Numbered from the stretch's first letter, positions 19,043 to 29,438 are shown. The stretch: DNA of 56,510 nt from an uncultured Burkholderiales bacterium (GCA_903870145.1 CAIQBO010000029.1:1-56510); one strand, 5' to 3'. Numbers and translations are program-made. Notes: a model not told the origin generated them from the sequence alone.

Positions 19043-19786
19043 TTAAGCTTTGCCTTGATTTGCCACCGCGGCGGCGGCTTTGGCCACTGCATCTGGATCG
19101 CCCAAATAATAGTGTTTCAGGGGTTTCAATTGAGCATCGAGTTCATAGACCAGCGGAATACCGTTGGGAATGTTCAGGCCCACAATGTCTTGGTCTGAGA
19201 CTTGGTCCAAATATTTGACCAAAGCACGAATCGAGTTGCCATGGGCAGCCACCACAATACGATCCCCGGCCAAGATAGCGGGTGCCATGGTGTCGTTCCA
19301 AAATGGCATCACGCGGGCAACGGTATCTTTGAGGCACTCTGTCAAAGGCACATCTTGCACGGGGACGCGGCTGTATCGCAAATCACTGCGTTCGCAGCGT
19401 GCATCTGAAGCTTCCAAGGCGGGTGGCGGGGTGTCGTAACTGCGACGCCAGGCCAGCACTTGTTCATCGCCAAATTTTTTCGCAGTTTCGGCTTTGTTCA
19501 GCCCTTGGAGCGCGCCGTAATGGCGCTCATTCAGGCGCCAGTGGTTGACAACAGGCAGCCACTCGCGCTCCATGGCGTCCAGGGTGTGCCACAGCGTGTG
19601 AATGGCGCGGCGCAGCACGCTGGTGTAGGCCAGGTCAAACTCGTAGCCCTGCGCCTTGAGCAAACGCCCAGCAGCTTTGGCCTGTTCAATCCCGGTGGGC
19701 GTAAGATCCACATCGGTCCAGCCGGTGAAGCGGTTTTCTAAATTCCAGGTGGACTCGCCGTGGCGAATGAGAACAAGTTTGTACAT
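19043..19786 (-). CDS. gpmA: 2,3-bisphosphoglycerate-dependent phosphoglycerate mutase
   Basis: GpmA interconverts 3- and 2-phosphoglycerate in glycolysis. The 247 residues start [15 protein letters not shown], which contains the phosphorylated histidine, followed by [15 protein letters not shown]. The second active-site region is [15 protein letters not shown], and the second histidine is in [15 protein letters not shown] 19786 is preferred over an upstream in-frame TTG at 19792. It is divergent from the rhodanese gene, with about 110 bases between them for both promoters. Confidence 0.97.
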   Translation of the reverse strand: MYKLVLIRHGESTWNLENRFTGWTDVDLTPTGIEQAKAAGRLLKAQGYEFDLAYTSVLRRAIHTLWHTLDAMEREWLPVVNHWRLNERHYGALQGLNKAETAKKFGDEQVLAWRRSYDTPPPALEASDARCERSDLRYSRVPVQDVPLTECLKDTVARVMPFWNDTMAPAILAGDRIVVAAHGNSIRALVKYLDQVSDQDIVGLNIPNGIPLVYELDAQLKPLKHYYLGDPDAVAKAAAAVANQGKA

Positions 19787-19898
19787 GGGCAAAGGTTTTA
19801 TAAACGGGGAAAAAACGGGGATCAGCCTTGCATTTTAGAATTCGAATCTGGCGTGCAACTGAAAAACAGGCTGCGCGTGAACTTTTTAAGGGTATTTT

Positions 19899-20312
19899 GT
19901 GAAATTTCTGCTTGATAACTGGATGCTGGTGGCGGTGGCTTTGGCTTCTGCAGCGGCTTTGATGTGGCCCATGTTGCTCAAAGGTGCTTCAGGGGGTCTG
20001 GACACGGTGGCTGCGGTGCAATTGATCAACCGTGAAAAAGCGGTGCTGATCGATGTATGCGAGCCTGAGGAATTTGCGCAAGGCCATGCGGGTGGCGCCA
20101 AAAATGTGCCCCTAGGGCAGCTGGAAAGCCAATTGCCGCTGATTGTCAAAAATAAAAACTTGCCGGTGATCATGGTTTGCCAAGTCGGCGCACGCGCCAG
20201 TCGCGCGGCAGCTCAAGCCCGCAAGATGGGCTACGAGCAAGCACAGGCTTTGTCGGGTGGCTTGCGCGCTTGGCGTGATGCCAGTTTGCCGGTAGAGAAG
20301 TCCTCAGTCTGA
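19899..20312 (+). CDS. membrane-anchored rhodanese-like protein
   Basis: The protein has one N-terminal membrane segment (WMLVAVALASAAALMWPM). A single rhodanese domain follows, with IDVCEPEEFAQGHAGGAKNVP and the active cysteine in IMVCQVGARASRAA, then GLRAW near the end. It may carry persulfide sulfur; the acceptor is unknown. It is first in a run with grxC, secB and gpsA, an arrangement conserved in Burkholderiales and other proteobacteria. Confidence 0.9.
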   Translation: MKFLLDNWMLVAVALASAAALMWPMLLKGASGGLDTVAAVQLINREKAVLIDVCEPEEFAQGHAGGAKNVPLGQLESQLPLIVKNKNLPVIMVCQVGARASRAAAQARKMGYEQAQALSGGLRAWRDASLPVEKSSV

Positions 20313-20343
20313 GTTTGACTTGATGTTTTGATTTGGAGTTGCC

Positions 20344-20604
20344 ATGTCAGCTGTAAAGATGTACACCACCGCCGTTTGCCCTTATTGCGTGCGAGCCAAA
20401 CAAATACTCAAGGCCAAAGGGGTGACGGAAATCGAAGAAATTCGAGTTGACACTTCACCCGATGCACGTGAGCAAATGATGAGCCTGACTGGGCGGCGCA
20501 CGGTGCCTCAGATTTTCATTGGTCAAACGCATGTGGGTGGGTGCGATGATTTGGTGGCGCTCGATGCAAAGGGCGGCTTGCTGCCACTGCTCCAAGCAAG
20601 TTGA
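20344..20604 (+). CDS. grxC: glutaredoxin 3
   Basis: An 86-residue glutaredoxin with the dithiol active site CPYC at residues 13-16, the [17 protein letters not shown] glutathione-binding segment and the expected length. It reduces disulfides using glutathione in the cytoplasm. It lies 31 bases after the rhodanese gene and upstream of secB. Confidence 0.95.
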   Translation: MSAVKMYTTAVCPYCVRAKQILKAKGVTEIEEIRVDTSPDAREQMMSLTGRRTVPQIFIGQTHVGGCDDLVALDAKGGLLPLLQAS

Positions 20605-20723
20605 GCGAAGCAGCGCTGGGCCATGGGGGCCAGCTTTTGCGATCAGCGATAATGCGCGATACCCTGCAGCAGGGGCTTCCTAGAAGCGGCTGCTGGGCCA
20701 TTTACCGCAAAGCTAAGATTTTT

Positions 20724-21182
20724 ATGTCCGAAGAAAACACCCCCGTGTTCCAAATTCAGCGCGTGTATTTGAAAGAAGCGTCGTTGGAGCAACCCAATTC
20801 ACCCGGCATTTTGCTCGAGCAGCAACAACCCGCCGTGGACATTCAGTTGGCTGTGCAGGCCAACGCTGCTGCTGAAGGTGTCTACGAAATCTGCGTGACC
20901 GCCACTGTGCACACCAAAATTGACGACAAAACAGTGTTCTTGGTCGAATGCAAACAAGCCGGCATTTTTGAAATTCGCAATTTGCCAGAAGACCAGATGG
21001 GCCCCATCATGGGCATTGCTTGCCCTCAAATTGTGTACCCCTACTTGCGCGGTAATGTGGCCGACATGGTCACGCGCGCAGGTTTTCCGCCTGTGCATTT
21101 GGCAGAAATCAATTTCCAAGCCATGTACGAGCAGCAGCAAGCTGAGGCCGCCCAACAAGCGGCCGCCCCGCAAGTTCAATAA
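20724..21182 (+). CDS. secB: protein-export chaperone SecB
   Basis: SecB is a homotetrameric cytoplasmic chaperone that holds preproteins unfolded and hands them to SecA. The 152 residues contain the typical [20 protein letters not shown]-terminus, the [20 protein letters not shown] region, and the [20 protein letters not shown] segment with the [10 protein letters not shown] tail. ATG 20724 is chosen because family similarity starts there, although the frame is open to 20601. The 119-base gap after grxC contains a CCCTGC-A-GCAGGG dyad (20662-20674) and may hold a promoter. Confidence 0.97.
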   Translation: MSEENTPVFQIQRVYLKEASLEQPNSPGILLEQQQPAVDIQLAVQANAAAEGVYEICVTATVHTKIDDKTVFLVECKQAGIFEIRNLPEDQMGPIMGIACPQIVYPYLRGNVADMVTRAGFPPVHLAEINFQAMYEQQQAEAAQQAAAPQVQ

Positions 21183-21203
21183 AACCAAGTCCAAGGCCCA
21201 GTT

Positions 21204-22226
21204 GTGAGCCTGAAGATTGCGCTCATTGGGGCGGGTGCTTGGGGCACAGCGCTGGCCATCAGTGCCAGCGGCCACCCTGCAGGCCATCGGGTGAGCCTTT
21301 GGTCGCGAGACCCTGCTGCGGCCCAAGCCCTTCAATCCCAAAGAGTCAACACGCGCTATTTGCCGGGGGTTGCGCTGCCGCCCAGCTTGACAGCCGTTTC
21401 CTGCGACATGGCGCACTTGGCGCAACTGGCCCAAGCCCATGATTTGGTGGTGGTGGCCACCCCCATGGCAGCGCTTAGAGCCATGCTGTTGGCCCTGCAA
21501 GACTGCCCTGTGCCGCTGGCATGGTTGTGTAAAGGTTTTGAGGCGGGTGCGGGTTCTGCACCTGCTGCATGGATGGCGCATGAGGTTTGCGCTCAAGTTG
21601 CGCCGCAACTGCAGGCCGGCATTTTGAGTGGCCCCAGCTTTGCCCTGGAAGTCGCCCGTGGGCAGCCTACAGCCTTGGTGGCAGCCAGCCCCTTGGCCAG
21701 CGTGCGCGAGGTCCTGGTGGGGGCCTTTCACAGCCCTAGCTTGCGTGTTTATGCCAATGCAGACATCGTCGGCGTGGAGGTTGGCGGGGCGGTCAAAAAT
21801 GTCTTGGCCATTGCCACCGGTTTGTGTGATGGTTTGAATTTGGGCTTGAATGCCCGAGCCGCCTTGATCACACGGGGGCTTTCTGAGATGACCCGCCTGG
21901 GTTTGGCCTTGGGTGCCAAGGCCGAAACCTTCATGGGCTTGTCGGGATTGGGCGACTTGGTGCTCACCGCCACGGGCGACTTAAGTCGCAATCGCCAAGT
22001 CGGTTTGCTGCTGGCCCAAGGCATGGGTTTGGCGCAGGCGCTGGCCTCTTTAGGGCATGTGGCTGAAGGCGTTTACAGCGCGCGCAGCGTGCTTCAAAGA
22101 GCGCGCGCCTTGTCAGTGGACATGCCCATCACGCAAGCTGTGGTGGCCTTGCTCGACGGCCAGCTCAAACCCTCACAAGCTGTGGCCGCCTTGATGGGGC
22201 GTGAGGCACGGGGTGAATCGGTTTGA
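21204..22226 (+). CDS. gpsA: NAD(P)H-dependent glycerol-3-phosphate dehydrogenase
   Basis: GpsA makes sn-glycerol 3-phosphate from dihydroxyacetone phosphate for phospholipid synthesis. The 340 residues begin at GTG 21204 with the dinucleotide-binding [10 protein letters not shown] motif. The catalytic-domain signatures [30 protein letters not shown] (catalytic lysine) and [14 protein letters not shown] with SRNRQVG follow. It sits 21 bases after secB. The stop is 3 bases from the end of convergent scpA. Confidence 0.96.
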   Translation: MSLKIALIGAGAWGTALAISASGHPAGHRVSLWSRDPAAAQALQSQRVNTRYLPGVALPPSLTAVSCDMAHLAQLAQAHDLVVVATPMAALRAMLLALQDCPVPLAWLCKGFEAGAGSAPAAWMAHEVCAQVAPQLQAGILSGPSFALEVARGQPTALVAASPLASVREVLVGAFHSPSLRVYANADIVGVEVGGAVKNVLAIATGLCDGLNLGLNARAALITRGLSEMTRLGLALGAKAETFMGLSGLGDLVLTATGDLSRNRQVGLLLAQGMGLAQALASLGHVAEGVYSARSVLQRARALSVDMPITQAVVALLDGQLKPSQAVAALMGREARGESV

Positions 22227-22229
22227 AAC

Positions 22230-23069
22230 TTAAACCGGGGTGAAGGCCAAGCGCACATAAATCGGTGCGAATGCTTCGGCTTGGGTGATTTCAATCAATG
22301 TTTCTTTGGCCAACTCAAGCAGCGCGATGAAGGTCACCACCAACACGGGTGTGCCTTTTCGGGAGTCAAACAAGTTTTCAAATTCGATGAATTGACGCCC
22401 TTGCAAGTGCTTTAAGACAATGCTCATGTGCTCACGCACACTCAACTCCTCGCGGGTGATGATGTGGTGCTGAACCAATTTGGCACGCTTCAAAATATCA
22501 CGCCAAGCCTCTTGCAATTCGGGCAGATGAACTTCTGGAAAGCGCGGCACCAAGCTTTGCTCAATGTAAACCTGGGCTTTTAAAAAATCACGACCATATT
22601 GCGGCAAATTGCCCAACTGCATGGAGGCCATTTTCATTTGCTCGTATTCCAGCAAACGCCTGACCAACTCAGCGCGTGGGTCTTCAGGCTCTTGTCCTTC
22701 GGCCACACGTTTAGGCGGCAGCAGCATGCGCGATTTGATCTCAATCAACATCGCGGCCATGAGCAAATACTCGGCGGCCAACTCTAAGTTGTGTTCGCGA
22801 ATTTCGTCGACATAGCTGAGGTATTGGCGCGTGACCGCCGCCATCGGGATGTCCAGGATGTTGAAGTTTTGTTTGCGAATCAAATACAGCAACAAATCCA
22901 GCGGGCCTTCAAAAGCCTCGAGGAAAACTTCCAATGCATCGGGCGGAATGTAGAGGTCATTGGGCATCGAAAAAAGCGGCTCGCCATACAGGCGTGCCAC
23001 GGCCACATGGTCAATCACCTGGGGCAAGCCGGTGACGTTCTCAATGACGCTGGGCTCCAAAAGTATCAA
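22230..23069 (-). CDS. scpA: segregation and condensation protein A
   Basis: ScpA is the kleisin subunit that bridges SMC heads with ScpB during chromosome condensation. The LEAFEGPLDLLLYLIRKQN signature, the DIPMAAVTRQYLSYVDEI stretch and the AAEYLLMAAMLIEIKSRML helix identify it. No ATG fits the family N-terminus. I place the start at TTG 23069, which overlaps the upstream DUF3460 stop (TTGA) and gives 279 residues; TTG 23060 is another option. The 4-base overlap implies translational coupling. Confidence 0.9.
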   Translation of the reverse strand: MILLEPSVIENVTGLPQVIDHVAVARLYGEPLFSMPNDLYIPPDALEVFLEAFEGPLDLLLYLIRKQNFNILDIPMAAVTRQYLSYVDEIREHNLELAAEYLLMAAMLIEIKSRMLLPPKRVAEGQEPEDPRAELVRRLLEYEQMKMASMQLGNLPQYGRDFLKAQVYIEQSLVPRFPEVHLPELQEAWRDILKRAKLVQHHIITREELSVREHMSIVLKHLQGRQFIEFENLFDSRKGTPVLVVTFIALLELAKETLIEITQAEAFAPIYVRLAFTPV

Positions 23070-23278
23070 CCTTTGGTTTGATAAACGTAGGGCTGCTGAG
23101 CCACGCGGCCGGTATTGAACTCTTTGAGCACATGGCGGTCGACACTGGCGTTCCACAAAAGGGCACGCCCCTCAAGCTGCTCGGCATCCAAATGCGGGCG
23201 CTCCACCTTCAATTGGTCAATGAATTGGGTTGCGTCTGAGCGGTAGTCAGGGCGGCGGAAAATATCGATGAGCGACAT
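23066..23278 (-). CDS. DUF3460 family small protein
   Basis: A 70-residue soluble protein beginning MSLIDIFRRPDYRSDATQFI and containing the segment LEGRALLWNASVDRHV. It matches the short DUF3460 family, found mainly in betaproteobacteria next to scpA or panC-type genes. Its function is unknown. Its stop overlaps the proposed scpA start. Confidence 0.8.
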   Translation of the reverse strand: MSLIDIFRRPDYRSDATQFIDQLKVERPHLDAEQLEGRALLWNASVDRHVLKEFNTGRVAQQPYVYQTKG

Positions 23279-23300
23279 ATCAAAGCGCTTTCAGTAAGAG

Positions 23301-24974
23301 TCAATGGGGTATTTTACCGTTCACAGCCCCGGGGCTGGTGCGGGCCAGACTTTCTTGCAAATCCAGGGCCAAATCGGTGCTTGGCAGGTCGAGCAAGCCG
23401 CTTCGCTTGGCGATGTCTTGGGGCTGATTCAAAAGGCCGCACAGCATGAGGCGTACCTTCCTTTTTTGACACAGGTGGGCCAATGCAATCAGGGCGTCGA
23501 CCCCTGAAGAGTCGATGTAGATCACGTTTTTGAGGTCCAAAATCACTGCGCGTGTGGGCAGTTGATTTTCAATGGCCTCGATCAATTTAACCGCGCCAAA
23601 AAACACCGCGCCATACAAACGAATGGCGGTGACTTGCCCTTGCAGCCCCGCCAAGCCTGGTAATTCGTGGGCGCTCAAGGTCTCGCTGTGGCTCAAACTG
23701 GAGATGCGGAAAATAAAAGTCAGGCAAGCCCCGATCAAGCCCACCTCCACCGCCACGGTCAGGTCCACCACCACGGTCAAGAAAAATACGGCCAATAAAA
23801 TAATGCGGTAGGGAAGTCGGTACTGGCGCAAGTGCACAAAGGCTCGCCATTCGCCCATGTTCCAGGCCACGAATATCAAAATGGCGGCCAACCCAGCCAA
23901 AGGAACGTGGTTGGCCAAAGGCGCGGCCACCCACACCACGGCCAACAGGGTGAGCGCGTGCACCATGCCTGCGATGGGGCTGCGCCCGCCACTCTTGACA
24001 TTGGTAACAGTGCGCGCGATGGTGCCGGTTGCAGGCATGCCACCAAAAAAAGGCGTGATGAAATTGGCAATGCCTTGGGCCATCAATTCTTGGTTCGGGT
24101 CATGACGATCGCCAATCAAGCCGTCTGCAATGCGCGCGCACAGCAAAGACTCAATGGCGCCGAGCAGTGTCAAAGTGAAGATGGGCATGCTCAAATATTT
24201 AACGCTGCTCCAGCTCAATTCAGGCCATTGGAAACTGGGCAATGCAGAAGGGATGCCGCCAAATTTGCTGCCAATGGTCTCGACGGGCAAGGCCAAGAAG
24301 TGCGCCGCCAAGGTGGACAAGATCAAAGCCACAATCGAGCCTGGCACACTGATCAACTTGGACGGTGTAGCTAGACCGGTTTTTCGCATGACCCAGCGCT
24401 GCCACAAGACCAGCACCAACAAAGAGCCCGAGGCCAGCGCAAAAGCCTGCCATTGCAAAGAGGGCATGGCTTGTTTCAGTGCATGCACAATGCCAAAAAA
24501 ATCAGCTGGCATGTGGGCAACTTGCAGGCCTAAGAAATCTTTCGCTTGCGATAGCATGATCAGCACCGCAATGCCGTTGGTAAAGCCAATCACAACGGCA
24601 ATCGGAATAAAGCGGATCAAAGAGCCCAATCGAAACACGCCCATCAAAAAAAGCAGCACACCCGATGCCGCTGTAGCGATGATCAAATTGGCCAGGCCGT
24701 AGCGCTGCACAATGCCGTAAACAATGACGATGAATGCGCCTGCTGGGCCGCCTATTTGCACCTTGCTGCCGCCCAAAGCAGAAATTAAAAAGCCGGCAAT
24801 GATGGCCGTGAAAATCCCGGCTTCGGGTTTCAGGCCTGATGCAATGGCAAAGGCCATGGCCAAAGGCAATGCCACCACACCGACGGTCAAGCCGGCGCCG
24901 ACATCGCGGCTCAATTGCGCGCGGTCATAGCCGATCAGGCAGTCGAGCAGGCGGGGGCGGAAAAAACTGGACAT
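23301..24974 (-). CDS. SulP family anion transporter with STAS domain (second copy)
   Basis: A 557-residue carrier with the SulP fold: LTVGVVALPLAMAFAIASGL, the GPAGAFIVIVYGIVQRYG stretch, multiple hydrophobic helices, and a C-terminal STAS domain from about residue 440 with VIYIDSSGVDALIALAHL. It is clearly different in sequence from the copy at 15.0-16.7 kb. The substrate could be sulfate, bicarbonate or C4-dicarboxylate. Its ATG is only 3 bases after the metG stop, so the two are almost certainly co-transcribed and probably translationally coupled. Confidence 0.9.
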   Translation of the reverse strand: MSSFFRPRLLDCLIGYDRAQLSRDVGAGLTVGVVALPLAMAFAIASGLKPEAGIFTAIIAGFLISALGGSKVQIGGPAGAFIVIVYGIVQRYGLANLIIATAASGVLLFLMGVFRLGSLIRFIPIAVVIGFTNGIAVLIMLSQAKDFLGLQVAHMPADFFGIVHALKQAMPSLQWQAFALASGSLLVLVLWQRWVMRKTGLATPSKLISVPGSIVALILSTLAAHFLALPVETIGSKFGGIPSALPSFQWPELSWSSVKYLSMPIFTLTLLGAIESLLCARIADGLIGDRHDPNQELMAQGIANFITPFFGGMPATGTIARTVTNVKSGGRSPIAGMVHALTLLAVVWVAAPLANHVPLAGLAAILIFVAWNMGEWRAFVHLRQYRLPYRIILLAVFFLTVVVDLTVAVEVGLIGACLTFIFRISSLSHSETLSAHELPGLAGLQGQVTAIRLYGAVFFGAVKLIEAIENQLPTRAVILDLKNVIYIDSSGVDALIALAHLCQKRKVRLMLCGLLNQPQDIAKRSGLLDLPSTDLALDLQESLARTSPGAVNGKIPH

Positions 24975-24977
24975 CGA

Positions 24978-26663
24978 TCATGCTTCAAACAAAGCGTCCA
25001 GCAGGGGGGTGTCCACGCGCTGCATCAGGTGTTTGTACTCGGCAATCGGATGGCCCGCACCCAACAAGGGCAGGCCTGCTTGAAAGCGCATGGGCTCGAT
25101 GTTCAAAAAGCGCTCGACTTGCGCGGCCAAGTCGGGCATGACGGGTTTCAACATCAGGCTGAGCATGCGAAAAGCTTCGATGCAGGTGCTGCAGACATCG
25201 TGCAAGCGCGCTTCTTTGCCTTCTTGCTTGGCCAATTCCCAAGGTTTGTTCAGGTCCACATACTCATTGACGCGGTCGGCCAAAAGCATTACCTCGCGCA
25301 GAGCTTTGGCGCAATCACGCTCGTTGTACATCTGCGCCACCGGCTCCATCTGAGCTTGCAAAAGTGAGAGCAGCGCCAGGCCATCATCCGAGATGGCGCC
25401 CAACTTTTCGCCCAAACGTTTGCTGATGAAACCGGCTGCGCGAGAGGCAATGTTGATGTATTTGCCCACCAAATCGCTGTTGACACGGGCCATGAAGTCT
25501 TCGGGGTTGAAGTCCACATCTTCATTGCGGCCGTTGAGTTTGGCTGCAAGGTAGTAGCGCAGCCATTCGGGGTTCATGCCCAGCTTGAGGTATTTCAAAG
25601 GGTCTAGGCCCGTGCCGCGGCTTTTACTCATCTTTTGGCCACTGACCGTGAGGAAGCCATGCACAAACACGGCGTTGGGCGTTTTGCGGCCACTGAAGTG
25701 CAGCATGGCGGGCCAAAACAGCGTGTGAAAATAAGTGATGTCTTTGCCGATAAAGTGGTACTGCTCCACGGCAGGGTTGTTGATGTAGGCCTCGTAATCT
25801 ACGCCGATTTTGTCCAAGTGGTTTTTCAATGAAGCCAAGTAGCCAATGGGCGCATCGAGCCAAACATAAAAATATTTTCCAGGCGCATCGGGAATTTCAA
25901 TGCCGAAATAAGGCGCATCGCGGCTGATGTCCCAGTCACTCAAGCCGCCTTGTCCATGCTCATCTTTGGCAAACCATTCTTTGATTTTGTTCAAAACCTC
26001 AGGCTGCAAGCGGCCGCTTTCGTGCGTCCATTTTTCCAGATAGTCGATGCAGCGCGGGTCAGACAGTTTGAAAAAATAATGCTCCGATTTTTTCAGCACC
26101 GGCGTAGCGCCCGACAAGGCTGAGCGGGGATTTTTCAGGTCGGTGGGCACATAAACTGCGCCACACGCTTCGCAGCTGTCGCCGTACTGGTCTTGGGCCC
26201 CGCATTTAGGGCATTCACCTTTGATGAAACGGTCTGGCAAGAACATTGATTTTTCGGGGTCGAAAAATTGTTCGATGGTTTTGGTGGCAATCAAACCCGC
26301 ATCGCGCAAGTCTCGGTAAATTTGCTGCGCCAGCACGTGGTTTTCAGCGCCGTCGGTGCTGTGCCAGTTGTCAAATGCAATGTGAAAACCGTCTAAACAG
26401 GGTTTGCGACCGGAGGCGATATTGGCCACAAATTGCGCGGGAGTGATGCCTGCTTGTTCAGCGGCGATCATGATGGGCGCACCATGTGCGTCGTCGGCGC
26501 AGACAAAATGCACCTCATGGCCTTGCATGCGCTGGGCCCGCACCCAAACATCGGCCTGGATGTACTCCATGATGTGGCCAATGTGAAAATTGCCGTTGGC
26601 ATAAGGCAAAGCCGTGGTCACGAAGATTTGGCGCGAAGCGGGCTGAACGGACGTTGCGGGCAT
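24978..26663 (-). CDS. metG: methionyl-tRNA synthetase, short form
   Basis: A class I synthetase of 561 residues with the HIGH-type signature ([15 protein letters not shown]), paired zinc cysteines in [18 protein letters not shown], the KMSKS loop ([11 protein letters not shown]), and the helical anticodon-binding domain ([14 protein letters not shown]). It ends at [12 protein letters not shown]. Homologues in this family commonly continue for another 100 or more residues with an OB-fold tRNA-binding domain used for dimerisation, and this is absent here. The catalytic part looks complete. A SulP gene follows after 3 bases. Confidence 0.95.
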   Translation of the reverse strand: MPATSVQPASRQIFVTTALPYANGNFHIGHIMEYIQADVWVRAQRMQGHEVHFVCADDAHGAPIMIAAEQAGITPAQFVANIASGRKPCLDGFHIAFDNWHSTDGAENHVLAQQIYRDLRDAGLIATKTIEQFFDPEKSMFLPDRFIKGECPKCGAQDQYGDSCEACGAVYVPTDLKNPRSALSGATPVLKKSEHYFFKLSDPRCIDYLEKWTHESGRLQPEVLNKIKEWFAKDEHGQGGLSDWDISRDAPYFGIEIPDAPGKYFYVWLDAPIGYLASLKNHLDKIGVDYEAYINNPAVEQYHFIGKDITYFHTLFWPAMLHFSGRKTPNAVFVHGFLTVSGQKMSKSRGTGLDPLKYLKLGMNPEWLRYYLAAKLNGRNEDVDFNPEDFMARVNSDLVGKYINIASRAAGFISKRLGEKLGAISDDGLALLSLLQAQMEPVAQMYNERDCAKALREVMLLADRVNEYVDLNKPWELAKQEGKEARLHDVCSTCIEAFRMLSLMLKPVMPDLAAQVERFLNIEPMRFQAGLPLLGAGHPIAEYKHLMQRVDTPLLDALFEA

Positions 26664-26752
26664 GGGGGGTCAACTTGTAGGGGAATCACTGATTTTATGG
26701 GCTGGCGGGCAGTCCTGCCGCTAAACTTCGGGCCATTGACCGAAAGATTGAC

Positions 26753-27841
26753 ATGACAACCTCAGAACAGCTGCTGCAAGCCTTGCAAACCGTGATCGAC
26801 CCGAATACGGGAAAAGACTTCGTTTCGACCAAGGCACTCAAAAACCTGGTGATCGATGGGGGCCAAGTGGCTTTTGATGTCGAGTTGGGCTACCCTGCCA
26901 AAAGCCAAATTCCAGCCCTGCGCAACGCCTTGATCGCGGCTGCCAAGCAAGTGCCGGGGGTGGTCAATGTCTCAGCCAACGTGATCTCACGCATCGTGGC
27001 CCATGCAGCCCAGCGCGGGGTGAGTTTGCTGCCGCAGGTGAAAAACATCGTGGCCGTGGCCTCGGGCAAGGGCGGCGTGGGCAAGAGCACCACCGCTGTG
27101 AACTTGGCCTTGGCCTTGGCCGCTGAAGGCGCCCGCGTGGGCTTGCTCGATGCGGACATTTACGGCCCCAGCCAGCCCATGATGATGGGCATCGAGGGCC
27201 GGCCCGAAAGTGAAGACGGCCAGACCATGGAGCCCATGGAAAACTACGGCGTGCAGGTCATGTCGATTGGTTTTTTGGTCAATCAAGATGAAGCCATGAT
27301 CTGGCGCGGGCCCATGGCCACGCAAGCCTTGGAGCAGCTGCTGCGGCAAACCAATTGGAAAGAGTTGGACTATTTGATTGTGGACATGCCCCCTGGCACG
27401 GGCGACATTCAGTTGACCCTGAGCCAGCGCGTACCCATGACAGGGGCCGTGATCGTCACCACACCGCAAGACATCGCCTTGCTCGACGCCAAAAAAGGCA
27501 TCAAGATGTTTGAGAAAGTGGGCGTGCCGATATTGGGCATCGTGGAGAACATGGCGGTGCATGTGTGCAGCCAATGCGGCCATGTCGAACATATTTTTGG
27601 CGCCGATGGCGGCAAAAAAATGGCGGCCGATTACCAAATGGATTACCTCGGCGCATTGCCACTCAACATGCAAATTCGGCTGCAAGCAGACAACGGCAAA
27701 CCCACGGTGGTGGCCGACCCTGATGGCGAGGTGGCCGCTATTTACAAAGCCATAGCGCGGCAAGTAGCGATCAAAATTGCGCACAAGGCGAAAGATTTTT
27801 CAGCTAAATTTCCAACCATCAAAGTCTCTAAAGACACTTGA
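26753..27841 (+). CDS. apbC: iron-sulfur cluster carrier ApbC/Mrp
   Basis: A P-loop ATPase of 362 residues that carries and transfers 4Fe-4S clusters. An N-terminal DUF59/MIP18-like domain comes first. The deviant Walker A motif SGKGGVGKSTT is near residue 104, the VDMPPGTGDIQLTLSQ region follows, and the CSQCGH cluster-binding CxxC is near residue 272. It is divergent from metG, an arrangement conserved in many beta- and gammaproteobacteria. It would support maturation of the many Fe-S proteins encoded here. Confidence 0.94.
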   Translation: MTTSEQLLQALQTVIDPNTGKDFVSTKALKNLVIDGGQVAFDVELGYPAKSQIPALRNALIAAAKQVPGVVNVSANVISRIVAHAAQRGVSLLPQVKNIVAVASGKGGVGKSTTAVNLALALAAEGARVGLLDADIYGPSQPMMMGIEGRPESEDGQTMEPMENYGVQVMSIGFLVNQDEAMIWRGPMATQALEQLLRQTNWKELDYLIVDMPPGTGDIQLTLSQRVPMTGAVIVTTPQDIALLDAKKGIKMFEKVGVPILGIVENMAVHVCSQCGHVEHIFGADGGKKMAADYQMDYLGALPLNMQIRLQADNGKPTVVADPDGEVAAIYKAIARQVAIKIAHKAKDFSAKFPTIKVSKDT

Positions 27842-27866
27842 TACGCTGGCGCGCGCACAGCGCGAC

Positions 27867-29438
27867 TCAGGCTTTGCCAGCTTCTTGCGCGCGCAGGCGA
27901 AAGCGCTGAATTTTGCCCGTGGCGGTTTTGGGCAGATCGCTCACAAACTCAATGAAGCGTGGGTATTTGTAGGGGGCCAGGCGCGATTTGACAAAAACTT
28001 TCACATCGTCTTGTGTCAAGCTTTGTCCTGCTTTGAGAACGATGAAAGCCTTGGTTTTGGTCAATCCGTCGCTGTCGGTTTTTCCAATCACAGCGCATTC
28101 CAAAATGCTGGGGTGTTCTACCAAGCATGATTCCACCTCAAAGGGCGAGACATAGATGCCGCTGACTTTGAGCATGTCGTCATTGCGCCCTGCGTAGGTG
28201 TAGTAGCCCTCGGTGTCGCGTGAATATTTGTCACCACTTTGTGTCCAAGCGCCTTGAAATGTGGCGCGCGTTTTTTCGCGGTTGTTCCAGTACATCAAGG
28301 CGGCGCTTGGGCCTTGAATGAACAAGTCACCGATCTCATTGTGGCCCGTGAGCACCTCACCGTTTTCACCGCGCAGTTGAACCTCGTAGCCTGGCACTGG
28401 TTTGCCTGTGCTGCCGTAGCGCACATCACCGGGCCGGTTGGACAAAAACACATGCAGCATCTCGGTCGATCCAATCCCGTCGATGACTTCGCAGCCAAAG
28501 CGCTCGCTCCAGCGCAGGCCAATGTCACTGGGCAATGCTTCACCGGCCGAAGAGCACAGGCGCAAAGCCACTTGCGAACGCTCAGGCAAAGCAGGGCTGG
28601 CCAGCATGCCACCGTAACCGGTGGGGGCGCCAAAAAAAACAGTGGCTTGTTGCTCAGTCAGGCGTTTGAACGTGGCTTGGGGGGTAGGGCGCTCAGCCAT
28701 CAAAACCACGCTGGCACCCACACTCAAGGGGAAGGACAGGGCGTTGCCCAAACCATAGGCGAAAAATAATTTGGCAGCGGAAAAAACGATGTCGCTCTCG
28801 TTCAAGCCCAGGACCGCTTTGCCATACAACTCAGCGGTCCAATACAAGTTGCCTTGGGTGTGCACGGTGCCTTTGGGTTGACCTGTGGAGCCTGAGGAGT
28901 ACAGCCAAAAAGCCGGCTCATCGGCCAGCGTGTTGGCGGGCATGCAGGCGCCAGCGTCGGCGCAAGACAAGAGGGTTGAAAAATGCTGGGCATCTGCTGG
29001 CAATTCACCCGCATGGCGCGAGACCAGCACGTGTTGGACTTCATGGGGCCCAAGCGCCAATGCTTGGCTCCAGACAGGCAACAAAGCCGAAGAAACCAAG
29101 GCCGCTTGCGCACGGCAGTCCTTGAGCATGAAGGTGTAGTCTTGCGGCGTCAGCAATGTGTTCACTGCCACCGGAACCACACCGGCATACAAAGCCCCCA
29201 AAAATGCCACGACCCAGTCACTGCTGTCGTGCATCAACACCAACACGCGTTCTTCTCGCCTCAAGCCCAGGGCCTGCAAACCGGCTGCACAGGCCCGGAT
29301 TTGCTCGCTCAATGCGGCGTAGGTCAATTGGCCCAAGTCGTCCATCAGCGCCACTTTGTGGGGCCGCTGCGCGTTGGCCAGAATCAGGTGCTGGGCAAAA
29401 TTGAAGTGCGTGGGGGGTGCTGTTACTGGCTGTGTCAA
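27867..29438 (-). CDS. bclA: benzoate-CoA ligase
   Basis: An AMP-forming acyl-CoA ligase of 523 residues that activates benzoate to benzoyl-CoA. The ATP-binding loop YSSGSTGQPKGTVHTQGN is near residue 177, YVSPFEVESCLVEHP follows, and the catalytic lysine is in ATGKIQRFRLR at the C-terminus. The N-terminus (HFNFAQHLI) and the overall sequence fit the benzoate-CoA ligase group. The start is TTG 29438, with GGGAGAGG upstream; no in-frame ATG is available. It is divergent from boxR and next to boxCBA, which fixes its role in aerobic benzoate use. Confidence 0.92.
   Translation of the reverse strand: MTQPVTAPPTHFNFAQHLILANAQRPHKVALMDDLGQLTYAALSEQIRACAAGLQALGLRREERVLVLMHDSSDWVVAFLGALYAGVVPVAVNTLLTPQDYTFMLKDCRAQAALVSSALLPVWSQALALGPHEVQHVLVSRHAGELPADAQHFSTLLSCADAGACMPANTLADEPAFWLYSSGSTGQPKGTVHTQGNLYWTAELYGKAVLGLNESDIVFSAAKLFFAYGLGNALSFPLSVGASVVLMAERPTPQATFKRLTEQQATVFFGAPTGYGGMLASPALPERSQVALRLCSSAGEALPSDIGLRWSERFGCEVIDGIGSTEMLHVFLSNRPGDVRYGSTGKPVPGYEVQLRGENGEVLTGHNEIGDLFIQGPSAALMYWNNREKTRATFQGAWTQSGDKYSRDTEGYYTYAGRNDDMLKVSGIYVSPFEVESCLVEHPSILECAVIGKTDSDGLTKTKAFIVLKAGQSLTQDDVKVFVKSRLAPYKYPRFIEFVSDLPKTATGKIQRFRLRAQEAGKA

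Noticed and set aside
20662..20674. CCCTGC-A-GCAGGG dyad upstream of secB
   Set aside because: It is too short, with a 1-base centre, and has no supporting promoter elements; mentioned only in the secB entry.
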